Below, one piece after another: positions 11,316-22,447 of a DNA stretch of 64,000 bases (positions are counted from its first letter, which is position 1; each line of letters starts with the position of its first letter). The notes beneath the pieces were generated by a model. It was given only the letters and a program-made list of their open reading frames with translations. It was not told the DNA's origin and did no database searches. Source of the stretch: Cervus elaphus (taxonomy: Eukaryota; Chordata; Mammalia; Artiodactyla; Cervidae); NCBI RefSeq assembly GCF_910594005.1, contig NC_057827.1:2356001-2420000 (forward strand). The letters are read 5' to 3'. Both the position numbers and the translations under genes were made by a program.

Positions 11316-12111
11316 AGTTGATTTTTGGTCCACGGAGCTCTTTCTTGTTGCTACAGTGACCTGAGGATCCCTCTAGCCTTGAAACAGTGTTCTTGGGGTT
11401 TCTCTGGAGTGCCATCAAGGAAATCAAGGCTCCTTTCATGTTTGATGTGCAACACGGAATTGCTCTTCACGCAGTGCAGGGAAATCAGGCCTCATCTAGC
11501 AGCGAGGGGGAAGTCTCATGGTTTTTCTCGAATTGCGGCAGGAACCTGGGGTACATTCTCGAGTTACGACGGGGATGGCCCTTCCACACACGTGTTTGTT
11601 CAGCGACGTCAGGACTCCTGCCTAGTTGCGAGGGACAACTCGGGATTCTCCTCGAGGCTTGGCAGGGCAATTGGGACGCCTCTCCCGCTGAGGCGGGAGA
11701 CCAAGGGTCCCTTTCCACGTGCCACAGGAATCCTGGGACTCCTATAAAGTTTCACGAGGAGTCAGGCATCGTCTCCTTTGGAGGCACTGATCTCTGCGTA
11801 CCTCTGGAGTTTTGAAAGAATGTGAGGCCTCCAGTCGCCATGAGGTGGGGAACTAGGTCTTTCTCTGTGGTCTCCACAGGGGATTCAGACATCCTTTCGT
11901 CTTGGGAGATGCAAGACGAGCCTGCATTCAAGTCACTGCAGGGATATCCGGCCTTATTTCGTGTCAAGGCATCGCAGTGCCCATTCCGCTTGAGGCCGCA
12001 AAATCAGGGTCCCTCTCACATAGTTAGAGCTGAGAGAAGCCTCCTCTTGAGGTGCTTGTGGTAAGGTGGTATTCCTCTGGAGTCGAAGCCAGGGACTAAC
12101 CTCTCATCTCG
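11316..12111 (+). repeat. Satellite monomer 15, class A
   Basis: 796 bases. GACCTGAGG, CAGGGAAATCAGGCC, TCTAGCAGCGAGG, CTCGAATTGCGGCAGG, GTTTTGAAAGAATGTG, CCAGTCGCCATG, GTCAAGGCATCGCAG. Related to monomers 20 and 24 but clearly more diverged than those two are from each other. Confidence 0.92.
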
Positions 12112-12907
12112 AGTTGATTTTTGGTCCACGGAGCTCTTTTGTGTTGCTACAGTGACCTGAGGATCCCTCTAGCCTTGAAACAGTGTTCTTGGGGTTTCTC
12201 TGGAGTGCCATCAAGGAAATCAAGGCTCCTTTCATGTTTGATGTGCAACACGGAATTGCTCTGCATGTACTGCAGGGGAATCGGGCCTCATTTTGCGGCG
12301 AGGGGCAAGTCTCATGGTTTTTCTCGAGTTGCGGCGGGAACCTGGGGTATATTCTCGAGTTACGACGGGGATGGCCCTTCCACACACGTGTTTATTCAGT
12401 GACGTCAGGACTCCTGCCTAGTTGCGAGGGACAACTCGGGATTCTCCTCGAGGCTTGGCAGGGCAATTGGAACGCCTCTCCAGCTGAGGCGGGAGACCAA
12501 GGGTCCCTTTCCATGTGCCACAGGAATCCTGGGACTCCTATCAAGTTTCACGAGGAGTCAGGCATCGTCTCCTTTGGAGGCACTGATCTCAGCGTACCTC
12601 TGGAGTTCTCAAAGGATGTGAGGCCTCCGGTCGCGATGAGGTGGGCAAGTTGGGCTTTCTGTGTGGTCTCCACAGGGGATTCAGACAACCTTTCGTCTTG
12701 GGAGATGCAAGACGAGCCTGCATTCAAGTCACTGCAGGGATATCCGGCCTTATTTCGCGTCAAGGCATCGCAGTGTCCATTCAACTTGAGGCCGCAAACC
12801 CAGGGTCCCTCTCACATACCTAGAGCTGAGAGAAGCCTCCTCTTGAGGTGCTTGTGGTAAGGTGGTATTCCTCTGGAGTCGAAGCCAGGGACTAACCTCT
12901 CATCTCG
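12112..12907 (+). repeat. Satellite monomer 16, class K
   Basis: 796 bases. CTTTTGTGTTGC, GACCTGAGG, CATGTACTGCAGG, GAGGGGCAAGTC, TTATTCAGTGACG, GATCTCAGCG, GAGTTCTCAAAGG, GGGCTTTCTGTGTGG, CAGACAACC. One difference from monomer 21. Confidence 0.93.
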
Positions 12908-13701
12908 AGTTGATTTTTGGTCCACGGAGCTCTTTCGTGTGGCTACAGTGACCTCAGAATCCCTCTAGCCTTGAAACAGTGTTCTTGGGGTTTCTCTGGA
13001 GTGCCATCAAGGAAATCAAGGCTCCTTTCCTGTGTGATGCGCAACACGGAATTGCTCTGCACGCAGTGCAGGAGAATCGGGCCTCATCTCGCGGCGAGGG
13101 GGAAGTCTCATGGTTTTTCTCGAGTTGCGGCGGGAACCTGGGGTATATTCTCGAGTTACGACGGGAATGGCCTTCCACACACGTGTTTGTTCAGCGACGA
13201 CATGACTCCTGGCTACTTGCGAGGGACAATTCGCGATTCTCATCGAGGCTTGGCAGGGCAATTGGGACGCCTCTCCAGCTGAGGCGGGAGACCAAGGGTC
13301 CTTTCCACGTGCCACAGGAATCCTGGGACTCCAATCAAGTTTCACGAGGAGTCAGGCATCGTCTCCTTTGGAGGCACTGATCTCCGCATACCTCTGGAGT
13401 TTTCAAAGGATGTGAGGCCTCCGGTCGCGATGAGGTGGGGAACTAGGTCTTTCTCTGTGGTCTCCACAGGGGATTCAGAAATCCTTTCGTCTTGGGAGAT
13501 GCAAGACGAGCCTGCATTCAAGTCACTGCAGGGATATCCGGCCTTATTTTGAGTCAGGGCATCACGGTGTCCATTTCACTTGAGGCCGCAAACTCAGGGT
13601 CCCTCTCACATACCTAGAGCTGAGAGAAGCCTCCTTTTGTGGTGCTTGTGGTAAGGTGGTATTCCTCTGGAGTCGAAGCCAGGGACTACCCACTCATCTC
13701 G
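12908..13701 (+). repeat. Satellite monomer 17, class C
   Basis: 794 bases. TCAGAATCC, GTGATGCGCAAC, CAGGAGAATCGG, GGGAATGGCCTTCC (one base lost), CATGACTCCTGGCTACTTG, GGGTCCTTTCC (one base lost), CTTATTTTGAGTC, GACTACCCACTC. One difference from monomer 22. Confidence 0.93.
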
Positions 13702-14497
13702 AGTTGATTTTTGGTCCACGGAGCTCTTTCGTGTTGCTACAGTGACCTCAGGATCCCTCTAGCCTTGAAACGGTGTTCTTGGGGTTTCTCTGGAGTGCTA
13801 TCAAGGAAATCAAGGCTCCTTTCATGTGTGATGTGCAACACGGAATTGCTCTGCACGCAGTGAAGGGGAATCGGGCCTCATCTCGCGGCGAGGGGGAAGT
13901 CTCATGGTTTTTCTCGAGTTGCGGCGGGAACCTGGGGTATATTCTCGAGTTACGACGGGGATGGCCCTTCCACACACGTGTTTGTTCAGCGACGGCAGGA
14001 CTCCTGCCTAGTTGCGAGGGACAACTCGGGATTCTCCTCGAGGCTTGGCAGGGCAATTGGGACGCCTCTCCAGCTGAGGCGGGAGACCAACGGTCCCTTT
14101 CCACGTTCCACAGGAATCCTGGGACTCCTATCAAGTTTCACGAGGAGTCAGGCATCGTCTCCTTTGGAGGCACTGATCTCCGTGTACCTCTGGAGTTTTC
14201 AAAGGATGTGAGGCCTCCAGTGGCGATGAGGTAGGGAACTAGTTCTTTCTCTGCGGTCTCCACAGGGGATTCAGACATCCTTTCGTCTTGGGAGATGCAA
14301 GACGAGCCTGCATTCAAATCACTGCAGGGATATCCGGCCTTATTTCGAGTCAGGGCATCGCACAGTCCATTCCAATTGAGGCCGCAAACTCAAGGTCCTT
14401 CTCACATACCTAGAGCTGAGAGAAGCCTCCTCTTCAGGTGCTTGTGGTAAGGTGGTATTCCTCTGGAGTCGAAGCCAGGGACTAACCTCTCATCTCG
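13702..14497 (+). repeat. Satellite monomer 18, class D
   Basis: 796 bases. GAAACGGTG, GTGCTATCAAGG, GCGACGGCAGG, ACCAACGGTCCC, CACGTTCCACAGG, GAGGTAGGGAACTAGTTC, TTCAAATCACTG. Its own 3' end is CGCACAGTCC with TTCCAATTGAGG, unlike monomer 23. Confidence 0.93.
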
Positions 14498-15292
14498 AGT
14501 TGATTTTTGGTCCACGGAGCTCTTTCGTGTGGCTACAGTGACCTCAGAATGCCTCTAGCCTTGAAACAGTGTTCTTGGGGTTTCTCTGGAGTGCCATCAA
14601 GGAAATCAAGGCTCCTTTCATGTGTGATGTGCAACACGGAATTGCTCTGCACGCACTGCAGGGGAATCGGGCCTCATCTCGCGGCGAGGGGGAAGTCTCA
14701 TGGTTTTTCTCGAGTTGGGGCGGGAACCTGGGGTATATTCTCGAGTTACGACGGGGATGGCCCTTCCACCCACGTTTTTGTTCAGCTACGTCAGGACTCC
14801 TGCCTAGTTGCGAGGGACAACTCGGGATTCTCCTCGAGGCTTGGCAGGGCAATTGGGACGCCTCTCCAGCTGAGGCGGGAGACCAAAGGTCCCTTTCCAC
14901 GTGCCACAGGAATCCTGGGACTCCTATCAAGTTTCACGAGGAGTCAGGCATCGTCTCCTTTGGAGGAACTAATCTCCGCGTACCTCTGGAGTTTTCAAAG
15001 ATGTGAGGCCTCCGGTGGCGATGAGGTGGGGAACTAGGTCTTTCTCTGTGGTCTCCACAGGGGATTCAGACATCCTTTCCTCTTGGGATATGCAAGACGA
15101 GCCTGCATTCAAGTCACTGCAGGGATATCCGGCCTTATTTCGAGTCAGGGCATCGCGGTGTCCATTTCACTTGAGGCCGCAAACTCAGGGTCCCTTTCAC
15201 ATAGCTAGAGCTGAGAGAAGCCTCCTCTTGAGGTGCTTGTGGTAAGGTGGTATTCCTCTGGAGTCGAAGCCAGGGACTAACCTCTCATCTCG
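14498..15292 (+). repeat. Satellite monomer 19, class E
   Basis: 795 bases. TCAGAATGCC, GAGTTGGGGCGGG, CGTTTTTGTTCAGCTACG, GACCAAAGG, GGAGGAACTAATCTCC, TTTCAAAGATGTG (one base lost), CTTGGGATATGC. 3' end GTCCATTTCACTTG and CACATAGCTAG, reused in monomer 23. Confidence 0.93.
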
Positions 15293-16087
15293 AGTTGATT
15301 TTTGGTCCACGGAGCTCTTTCGTGTGGCTACAGTGAACTCAGGATCCCTCTAGCCTTGAAACAGTGTTCTTGGGGTTTCTCTGCAGTGCCATCAAGGAAA
15401 TCAAGGCTCCTTTCATGTGTGATGTGCAACACGGAATTGCTCTGCACGCAGTGCAGGGAAATCAGGCCTCATCTCGCAGCGAGGGGGAAGTCTCATGGTT
15501 TTTCTCGAATTGCGGCAGGAACCTGGGGTATATTCTCGAGTTACGACGGGGATGGCCCTTCCACACACGTGTTTGTTCAGCGACGTCAGGACTCCTGCCT
15601 AGTTGCGAGGGACAATCGGGATTCTCCTCGAGGCTTGGCAGGGCAATTGGGACGCCTTTCCAGCTGAGGCGGGAGACCAAGGGTCCCTTTCCACGTGCCA
15701 CAGGAATCCTGGGACTCCTATCAAGTTTCACGAGGAGTCAGGCATCGTCTCCTTTGGAGGCACTGATCTCTTCGTACCTCTGGAATTTTGAAAGAATGTG
15801 AGGCCTCCAGTCGCCATGAGGTGGGGAACTAGGTCTTTCTCTGTGGGCTCCACAGGGGATTCAGACATCCTTTCGTCTTGGGAGATGCAAGACGAGCCTG
15901 CATTCAAGTCACTGCAGGGATATCCGGCCTTATTTCGTGTCAAGGCATCGCAGTGTCCATTCCGCTTGAGGCCGCAAAATCAGGGTCCTTCTCACATACC
16001 TAGAGCTGAGAGAAACCTCCTCTTGAGGTGCTTGTGGTAAGGTGGTATTCCTCTGGAGTCGAAGCCAGGGACTAACCTCTCATCTCG
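15293..16087 (+). repeat. Satellite monomer 20, class A
   Basis: 795 bases. GTGAACTCAGG, CTCTGCAGTGCC, CAGGGAAATCAGG, CTCGAATTGCGGCAGG, GACAATCGGG (one base lost), CTCTTCGTACC, GGAATTTTGAAAGAATG, TGTGGGCTCC. No difference seen from monomer 24. Confidence 0.93.
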
Positions 16088-16883
16088 AGTTGATTTTTGG
16101 TCCACGGAGCTCTTTTGTGTTGCTACAGTGACCTGAGGATCCCTCTAGCCTTGAAACAGTGTTCTTGGGGTTTCTCTGGAGTGCCATCAAGGAAATCAAG
16201 GCTCCTTTCATGTTTGATGTGCAACACGGAATTGCTCTGCATGTACTGCAGGGGAATCGGGCCTCATTTTGCGGCGAGGGGCAAGTCTCATGGTTTTTCT
16301 CGAGTTGCGGCGGGAACCTGGGGTATATTCTCGAGTTACGACGGGGATGGCCCTTCCACCCACGTGTTTATTCAGTGACGTCAGGACTCCTGCCTAGTTG
16401 CGAGGGACAACTCGGGATTCTCCTCGAGGCTTGGCAGGGCAATTGGAACGCCTCTCCAGCTGAGGCGGGAGACCAAGGGTCCCTTTCCATGTGCCACAGG
16501 AATCCTGGGACTCCTATCAAGTTTCACGAGGAGTCAGGCATCGTCTCCTTTGGAGGCACTGATCTCAGCGTACCTCTGGAGTTCTCAAAGGATGTGAGGC
16601 CTCCGGTCGCGATGAGGTGGGCAAGTTGGGCTTTCTGTGTGGTCTCCACAGGGGATTCAGACAACCTTTCGTCTTGGGAGATGCAAGACGAGCCTGCATT
16701 CAAGTCACTGCAGGGATATCCGGCCTTATTTCGCGTCAAGGCATCGCAGTGTCCATTCAACTTGAGGCCGCAAACCCAGGGTCCCTCTCACATACCTAGA
16801 GCTGAGAGAAGCCTCCTCTTGAGGTGCTTGTGGTAAGGTGGTATTCCTCTGGAGTCGAAGCCAGGGACTAACCTCTCATCTCG
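16088..16883 (+). repeat. Satellite monomer 21, class K
   Basis: 796 bases. Copy of monomer 16 except CACCCACGTG for CACACACGTG. First monomer of the second copy of the recent duplication. Confidence 0.93.
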
Positions 16884-17677
16884 AGTTGATTTTTGGTCCA
16901 CGGAGCTCTTTCGTGTGGCTACAGTGACCTCAGAATCCCTCTAGCCTTGAAACAGTGTTCTTGGGGTTTCTCTGGAGTGCCATCAAGGAAATCAAGGCTC
17001 CTTTCCTGTGTGATGCGCAACACGGAATTGCTCTGCACGCAGTGCAGGAGAATCGGGCCTCATCTCGCGGCGAGGGGGAAGTCTCATGGTTTTTCTCGAG
17101 TTGCGGCGGGAACCTGGGGTATATTCTCGAGTTACGACGGGAATGGCCTTCCACACACGTGTTTGTTCAGCGACGACATGACTCCTGGCTACTTGCGAGG
17201 GACAATTCGCGATTCTCATCGAGGCTTGGCAGGGCAATTGGGACGCCTCTCCAGCTGAGGCGGGAGACCAAGGGTCCTTTCCACGTGCCACAGGAATCCT
17301 GGGACTTCAATCAAGTTTCACGAGGAGTCAGGCATCGTCTCCTTTGGAGGCACTGATCTCCGCATACCTCTGGAGTTTTCAAAGGATGTGAGGCCTCCGG
17401 TCGCGATGAGGTGGGGAACTAGGTCTTTCTCTGTGGTCTCCACAGGGGATTCAGAAATCCTTTCGTCTTGGGAGATGCAAGACGAGCCTGCATTCAAGTC
17501 ACTGCAGGGATATCCGGCCTTATTTTGAGTCAGGGCATCACGGTGTCCATTTCACTTGAGGCCGCAAACTCAGGGTCCCTCTCACATACCTAGAGCTGAG
17601 AGAAGCCTCCTTTTGTGGTGCTTGTGGTAAGGTGGTATTCCTCTGGAGTCGAAGCCAGGGACTACCCACTCATCTCG
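16884..17677 (+). repeat. Satellite monomer 22, class C
   Basis: 794 bases. Copy of monomer 17 except GACTTCAATC for GACTCCAATC. It shares both private single-base losses. Confidence 0.93.
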
Positions 17678-18473
17678 AGTTGATTTTTGGTCCACGGAGC
17701 TCTTTCGTGTTGCTACAGTGACCTCAGGATCCCTCTAGCCTTGAAACAGTGTTCTTGGGGTTTCTCTGGAGTGCTATCAAGGAAATCAAGGCTCCTTTCA
17801 TGTGTGATGTGCAACACGGAATTGCTCTGCACGCAGTGCAGGGGAATCGGGCCTCATCTCGCGGCGAGGGGGAAGTCTCATGGTTTTTCTCGAGTTGCGG
17901 CGGGAACCTGGGGTATATTCTCGAGTTACGACGGGGATGGCCCTTCCACACACGTGTTTGTTCAGCGACGGCAGGACTCCTGCCTAGTTGCGAGGGACAA
18001 CTCGGGATTCTCCTCGAGGCTTGGCAGGGCAATTGCGACGCCTCTCCAGCTGAGGCGGGAGACCAACGGTCCCTTTCCACGTTCCACAGGAATCCTGGGA
18101 CTCCTATCAAGTTTCACGAGGAGTCAGGCATCGTCTCCTTTGGAGGCACTGATCTCCGTGTACCTCTGGAGTTTTCAAAGGATGTGAGGCCTCCAGTGGC
18201 GATGAGGTAGGGAACTAGTTCTTTCTCTGCGGTCTCCACAGGGGATTCAGACATCCTTTCGTCTTGGGAGATGCAAGACGAGCCTGCATTCAAATCACTG
18301 CAGGGATATCCGGCCTTATTTCGAGTCAGGGCATCGCGGTGTCCATTTCACTTGAGGCCGCAAACTCAGGGTCCCTCTCACATAGCTAGAGCTGAGAGAA
18401 GCCTCCTCTTGAGGTGCTTGTGGTAAGGTGGTATTCCTCTGGAGTCGAAGCCAGGGACTAACCTCTCATCTCG
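17678..18473 (+). repeat. Satellite monomer 23, chimera D/E
   Basis: 796 bases. D sequence to at least 18293 (TTCAAATCACTG) and E sequence from 18338 (GCGGTGTCCATTTCAC, CACATAGC). It differs from monomer 18 at only three bases in the D part: CAGTG for CGGTG, GTGCAGG for GTGAAGG, TTGCGACG for TTGGGACG. Confidence 0.93.
17765..18198 (+). repeat. 31-bp subrepeat ladder inside a monomer (reference example)
   Basis: Fourteen consecutive 31-base blocks can be ruled off in monomer 23. They start at 17765, 17796, 17827, 17858, 17889, 17920, 17951, 17982, 18013, 18044, 18075, 18106, 18137 and 18168. The blocks at 17889 and 17920 both begin CTCGAGTT, and 18013 begins CTCGAGG. Many blocks end in a GGNNTNCT-like run (CAGGACTCCT, TGGGACTCCT, AAGGGTCCCT, TTGGGACGCCT). 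The same ladder is present in the other monomers. It shows that the 795-base monomer grew from an older 31-base tandem repeat, as known for satellite I of ruminants. Since 795 is not a multiple of 31 (25.6), some blocks have lost or gained bases. Confidence 0.85.
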
Positions 18474-19268
18474 AGTTGATTTTTGGTCCACGGAGCTCTT
18501 TCGTGTGGCTACAGTGAACTCAGGATCCCTCTAGCCTTGAAACAGTGTTCTTGGGGTTTCTCTGCAGTGCCATCAAGGAAATCAAGGCTCCTTTCATGTG
18601 TGATGTGCAACACGGAATTGCTCTGCACGCAGTGCAGGGAAATCAGGCCTCATCTCGCAGCGAGGGGGAAGTCTCATGGTTTTTCTCGAATTGCGGCAGG
18701 AACCTGGGGTATATTCTCGAGTTACGACGGGGATGGCCCTTCCACACACGTGTTTGTTCAGCGACGTCAGGACTCCTGCCTAGTTGCGAGGGACAATCGG
18801 GATTCTCCTCGAGGCTTGGCAGGGCAATTGGGACGCCTTTCCAGCTGAGGCGGGAGACCAAGGGTCCCTTTCCACGTGCCACAGGAATCCTGGGACTCCT
18901 ATCAAGTTTCACGAGGAGTCAGGCATCGTCTCCTTTGGAGGCACTGATCTCTTCGTACCTCTGGAATTTTGAAAGAATGTGAGGCCTCCAGTCGCCATGA
19001 GGTGGGGAACTAGGTCTTTCTCTGTGGGCTCCACAGGGGATTCAGACATCCTTTCGTCTTGGGAGATGCAAGACGAGCCTGCATTCAAGTCACTGCAGGG
19101 ATATCCGGCCTTATTTCGTGTCAAGGCATCGCAGTGTCCATTCCGCTTGAGGCCGCAAAATCAGGGTCCTTCTCACATACCTAGAGCTGAGAGAAACCTC
19201 CTCTTGAGGTGCTTGTGGTAAGGTGGTATTCCTCTGGAGTCGAAGCCAGGGACTAACCTCTCATCTCG
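18474..19268 (+). repeat. Satellite monomer 24, class A
   Basis: 795 bases. Appears identical to monomer 20, 3181 bases upstream. It closes the second copy of the recent duplication. Confidence 0.93.
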
Positions 19269-20064
19269 AGTTGATTTTTGGTCCACGGAGCTCTTTTGTG
19301 TTGCTACAGTGACCTGAGGATCCCTCTAGCCTTGAAACAGTGTTCTTGGGGTTTCTCTGGAGGGCCATCAAGGAAATCAAGGCTCCTTTCATGTTTGATG
19401 TGCAACACGGAATTGCTCTGCATGTACTGCAGGGGAATCGGGCCTCATTTTGCGGCGAGGGGGAAGTCTCATGGTTTTTCTCGAGTTCCGGCGGGAACCT
19501 GGGGTATATTCTCGAGTTACGACGGGGATGGCCCTTCCACCCACGTGTTTATTCAGTGACGTCAGGACTCCTGCCTAGTTGCGAGGGACAACTCGGGATT
19601 CTCCTCGAGGCTTAGCAGGGCAATTGGAACGCCTCTCCAGCTGAGGCGGGAGACCAAGGGTCCCTTTCCACGTGCCACAGGAATCCTGGGACTCCTATCA
19701 AGTTTCACGAGGAGTCAGGCATCGTCTCCTTTGGAGGCACTGATCTCAGCGTACCTCTGGAGTTCTCAAAGGATGTGAGGCCTCCGGTCGCGATGAGGTG
19801 GGGAAGCTGGGCTTTCTGTGTGGTCTCCACAGGGGATTCAGACAACCTTTGGTCTTGGGAGATGCAAGACGAGCCTGCATTCAAGTCACTGCAGGGATAT
19901 CCAGCCTTATTTCGCGTCAAGGCATCGCAGTGTCCATTCAACTTGAGGCCGCAAAATCAGGGTCCCTCTCACATACCTAGAGCTGAGAGAAGCCTCCTCT
20001 TGAGGTGCTTGTGGTAAGGTGGTATTCCTCTGGAGTCGAAGCCAGGGACTAACCTCTCATCTCG
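19269..20064 (+). repeat. Satellite monomer 25, class K
   Basis: 796 bases. K type but with about nine differences from monomer 21, including GAGGGCCATC, GAGTTCCGGCGG, GGCTTAGCAGG, GGGAAGCTGGG and CTTTGGTCTTGG. It therefore lies outside the recent duplication. Confidence 0.92.
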
Positions 20065-20859
20065 AGTTGATTTTTGGTCCACGGAGCTGTTTCGTGTGGC
20101 TACAGTAACCTCAGGATCCCTCTAGCCTTGAAACAGTGTTCTTGGGGTTTCTCTGAAGTGCCATCAAGGAAATCAAGGCTCCTTTCATGTGTGATGTGCA
20201 ACACGGAATTGCTCTGCACGCAGTGCAGGGGAATCTGGCCTCATCTCGCGGCGAGGGGGAAGTCTCATGGTTTTTCTCGAGTTGCGGCGGGAACCTGAGG
20301 TATATTCTCGAGTTACGACGGGGATGCCCTTCCACACACGTGTTTGTTCAGCGACGTCAGGACTCCTGCCTAGTTACGAGGGCCAACTCGGGATTCTCCT
20401 CGAGGCTTGGCAGGGCAATTGGGACGCCTCTCCAGCTGAGGCGGGAGACCAATGGTCCCTTTCCACGTGCCACAGGAATCCTGGGACTCTTATCAAGTTT
20501 CACGAGGAGTCAGGCCTCTTCTCCTTTGGAGGCACTGATCTCCGCATACCTCTGGAGTTTTCAAAGAATGTGAGGCTTCCGGTCGCGATGAGGTGGGGAA
20601 CTAGGTCTTTCTCTGTGTTCTCCACAGGGGATTCAGACATTCTTTCATCTTGGGAGATGCAAGACGAGCCTGCATTCAAGTCACTGCAGGGATATCCGGC
20701 CTTATTTCGCGTCAGGGCATCGCACAGTCCATTCAACTTGAGGCCGCAAAATCAGGGTCCCTCTCACATCTCTAGAGCTGAGAGAAGCCTCCTCTTGAGG
20801 TGCTTGTGGTAAGGTGGTATTCCTCTGGAGTCGAAGCCAGGGACTAACCTCTCATCTCG
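20065..20859 (+). repeat. Satellite monomer 26, class N
   Basis: 795 bases. GAGCTGTTTCG, CAGTAACC, CCTGAGGTATATTC, GGGGATGCCCTTCC (one base lost), AGTTACGAGGGCCAAC, ACCAATGGTCC, GTGTTCTCCAC, CGCACAGTCCATTCAAC. Close relative of monomer 32, six monomers on; both precede M1-type sequence. Confidence 0.92.
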
Positions 20860-21653
20860 AGTTGATTTTTGGTCCACGGAGCTCTTTCGTGTTGCTACAG
20901 TGACCTCAGGATTCCTCAAGCCTTGAAACAGTGTTCTTGGGGTTTCTCTGGAGTGCCATCAAGGAAATCAAGGCTCCTTTCATGTGTGATGTGCAACACG
21001 GAATTGCTCTGTACGCAGCGCAGGGTATCGGGCTTCATTTTGCGGCGAGGGGGAAGTCTCATGGTTTTTCTCGCGTTGCGATGGGAACCTGGGGTATATT
21101 CTCGAGTTACGACGGGGATGGCCCTTCCACCCACGTGTTTGTTCAGCGACGTCAGACTCCTGCCTAGTTGCGAGGGACAACTCGGGATTCTCCTCGAGGC
21201 TTGGCAGGGCAATTGGGACGCCTCTCCAGCTGAGGCGGGAGACCAAGGGTCCCTTTCCACGTGCCACAGGAATCCTGGGACTCCTATCAAGTTTCACGAG
21301 GAGTCAGGCATCGTCTCCTTTGAAGGCACTGATCTCCGCTTACCTCTGGAGTTTTCAAAGGATGTGAGGCCTACGGTCGCCATGAGGTGGAAAACTGTGT
21401 CTTTCTCTGCGGTCTCCACAGCGGATTCAGACATCCTTTCATCTTGGGAGATGCAAGACGAGCCTGCATTCAAGTCACTGCAGGGATATCCGGCCTTATT
21501 TCGAGTCAGGGCATCGCGGTGTCCATTCCACTTGAGGCCGCAAACTCAGGGTCCCGCTCACATACCTAGAGCTGAGAGAAGCCTCCTCTTGAGGTGCTTG
21601 TGGTAAGGTGGTATTCCTCTGGAGTCGAAGCCAGGGACTAACCTCTCATCTCG
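20860..21653 (+). repeat. Satellite monomer 27, class M1
   Basis: 794 bases. GTACGCAGCGCAGG, GCGATGGGAACC, CGACGTCAGACTCC, TTTGAAGGCAC. Private CTCGCGTTGCG, GGTGGAAAACTGTG, CACAGCGGATTC. Confidence 0.92.
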
Positions 21654-22447
21654 AGTTGATTTTTGGTCCACAGAGCTCTTTCGTGTTGCTACAGTGACCT
21701 CAGGATTCCTCTAGCCTTGAAACAGTGTTCTTGGGGTTTCTCTGGAGTGCCATCAAGGAAATCAAGGCTCCTTTCATGTGTGATGTGCAACACGGAATTG
21801 CTCTGCACGCACCGCAGGGTATCGGGCTTCATTTTGCGGCGAGGGGGAAGTCTCATGGTTTTTCTCGAGTTGCGATGGGAACCTGGGGTATATTCTCGAG
21901 TTACGACGGGGATGGCCCTTCCACCCACGTGTTTGTTCAGCGACCTCAGACTCCTGCCTAGTTGCGAGGGACAACTCGGGATTCTCCTCGAGGCTTGGCA
22001 GGGCAATTGGGACGCCTCTCCAGCTGAGGCGGGAGACCAATTGTCCCTTTCCATGTGCCACAGGAATCCTGGGACTCCTATCAAGTTTAACGAGGAGTCA
22101 GGCATCGTCTCCTTTGAAGGCACTGATCTCCGCTTACCTCTGGAGTTTTCAAAGGATGTAAGGCCTACGGTCGCCATGAGGTGGAAAACTATGTCTTTCT
22201 CTGCGGTCTCCACAGGGGATTCAGACATCCTTTCGTCTTGGGAGATGCAAGACGAGCCTGCATTCAAGTCACTGCAGGGATATCCGGCCTTATTTCGCGT
22301 CAGGGCATCGCAGCGTCCATTCCAATTGAGGCCGCAAAATCAGGGTCCCTCTCACATACCTAGAGCTGAGAGAAGCCTCCTCTTGAGGTGCTTGTGGTAA
22401 GGTGGTATTCCTCTTGAGTCGAAGCCAGGGACTAACCTCTCATCTCG
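21654..22447 (+). repeat. Satellite monomer 28, class M1
   Basis: 794 bases. CACGCACCGCAGGGTATCG, GCGATGGG, CGACCTCAGACTCC, CCAATTGTCC, AGTTTAACGAGG, GGTGGAAAACTATG, GCAGCGTCCATTCCAATTG. The ACCGCAGGGTATCG form is shared with monomer 36. Confidence 0.92.

Larger units (their letters stand above)
12112..16087 (+). repeat. Recent 5-monomer duplication, copy 1 (K-C-D-E-A)
   Basis: Five monomers (16 to 20), 3976 bases. Monomer 16 matches 21 with one difference seen (CACACACGTG versus CACCCACGTG), 17 matches 22 with one (GACTCCAATC versus GACTTCAATC), 18 matches 23 with three up to its crossover point, and 20 matches 24 with none seen. The flanking pairs 15/20 and 21/25 differ far more, so the duplicated block is bounded near the 15/16 and 20/21 junctions. 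This is the youngest multi-monomer event visible in the window. Confidence 0.85.
16088..19268 (+). repeat. Recent duplication, copy 2 (K-C-D/E-A), one monomer short
   Basis: Four monomers (21 to 24), 3181 bases. This copy matches 12112-16087 almost base for base but lacks one 795-base monomer. Monomer 23 begins as a D type (GTGCTATCAAGG, ACCAACGGTCCC, GAGGTAGGGAACTAGTTC, TTCAAATCACTG) and ends as an E type (GTCCATTTCACTTG, CACATAGCTAG). The loss therefore came from a crossover between D and E at the same register. Confidence 0.85.

Noticed and set aside
12112..19268. Assembly error producing the near-identical blocks
   Set aside because: Not fully excluded. A few copy-specific substitutions and a one-monomer length difference make simple duplication by the assembler less likely than a real event.
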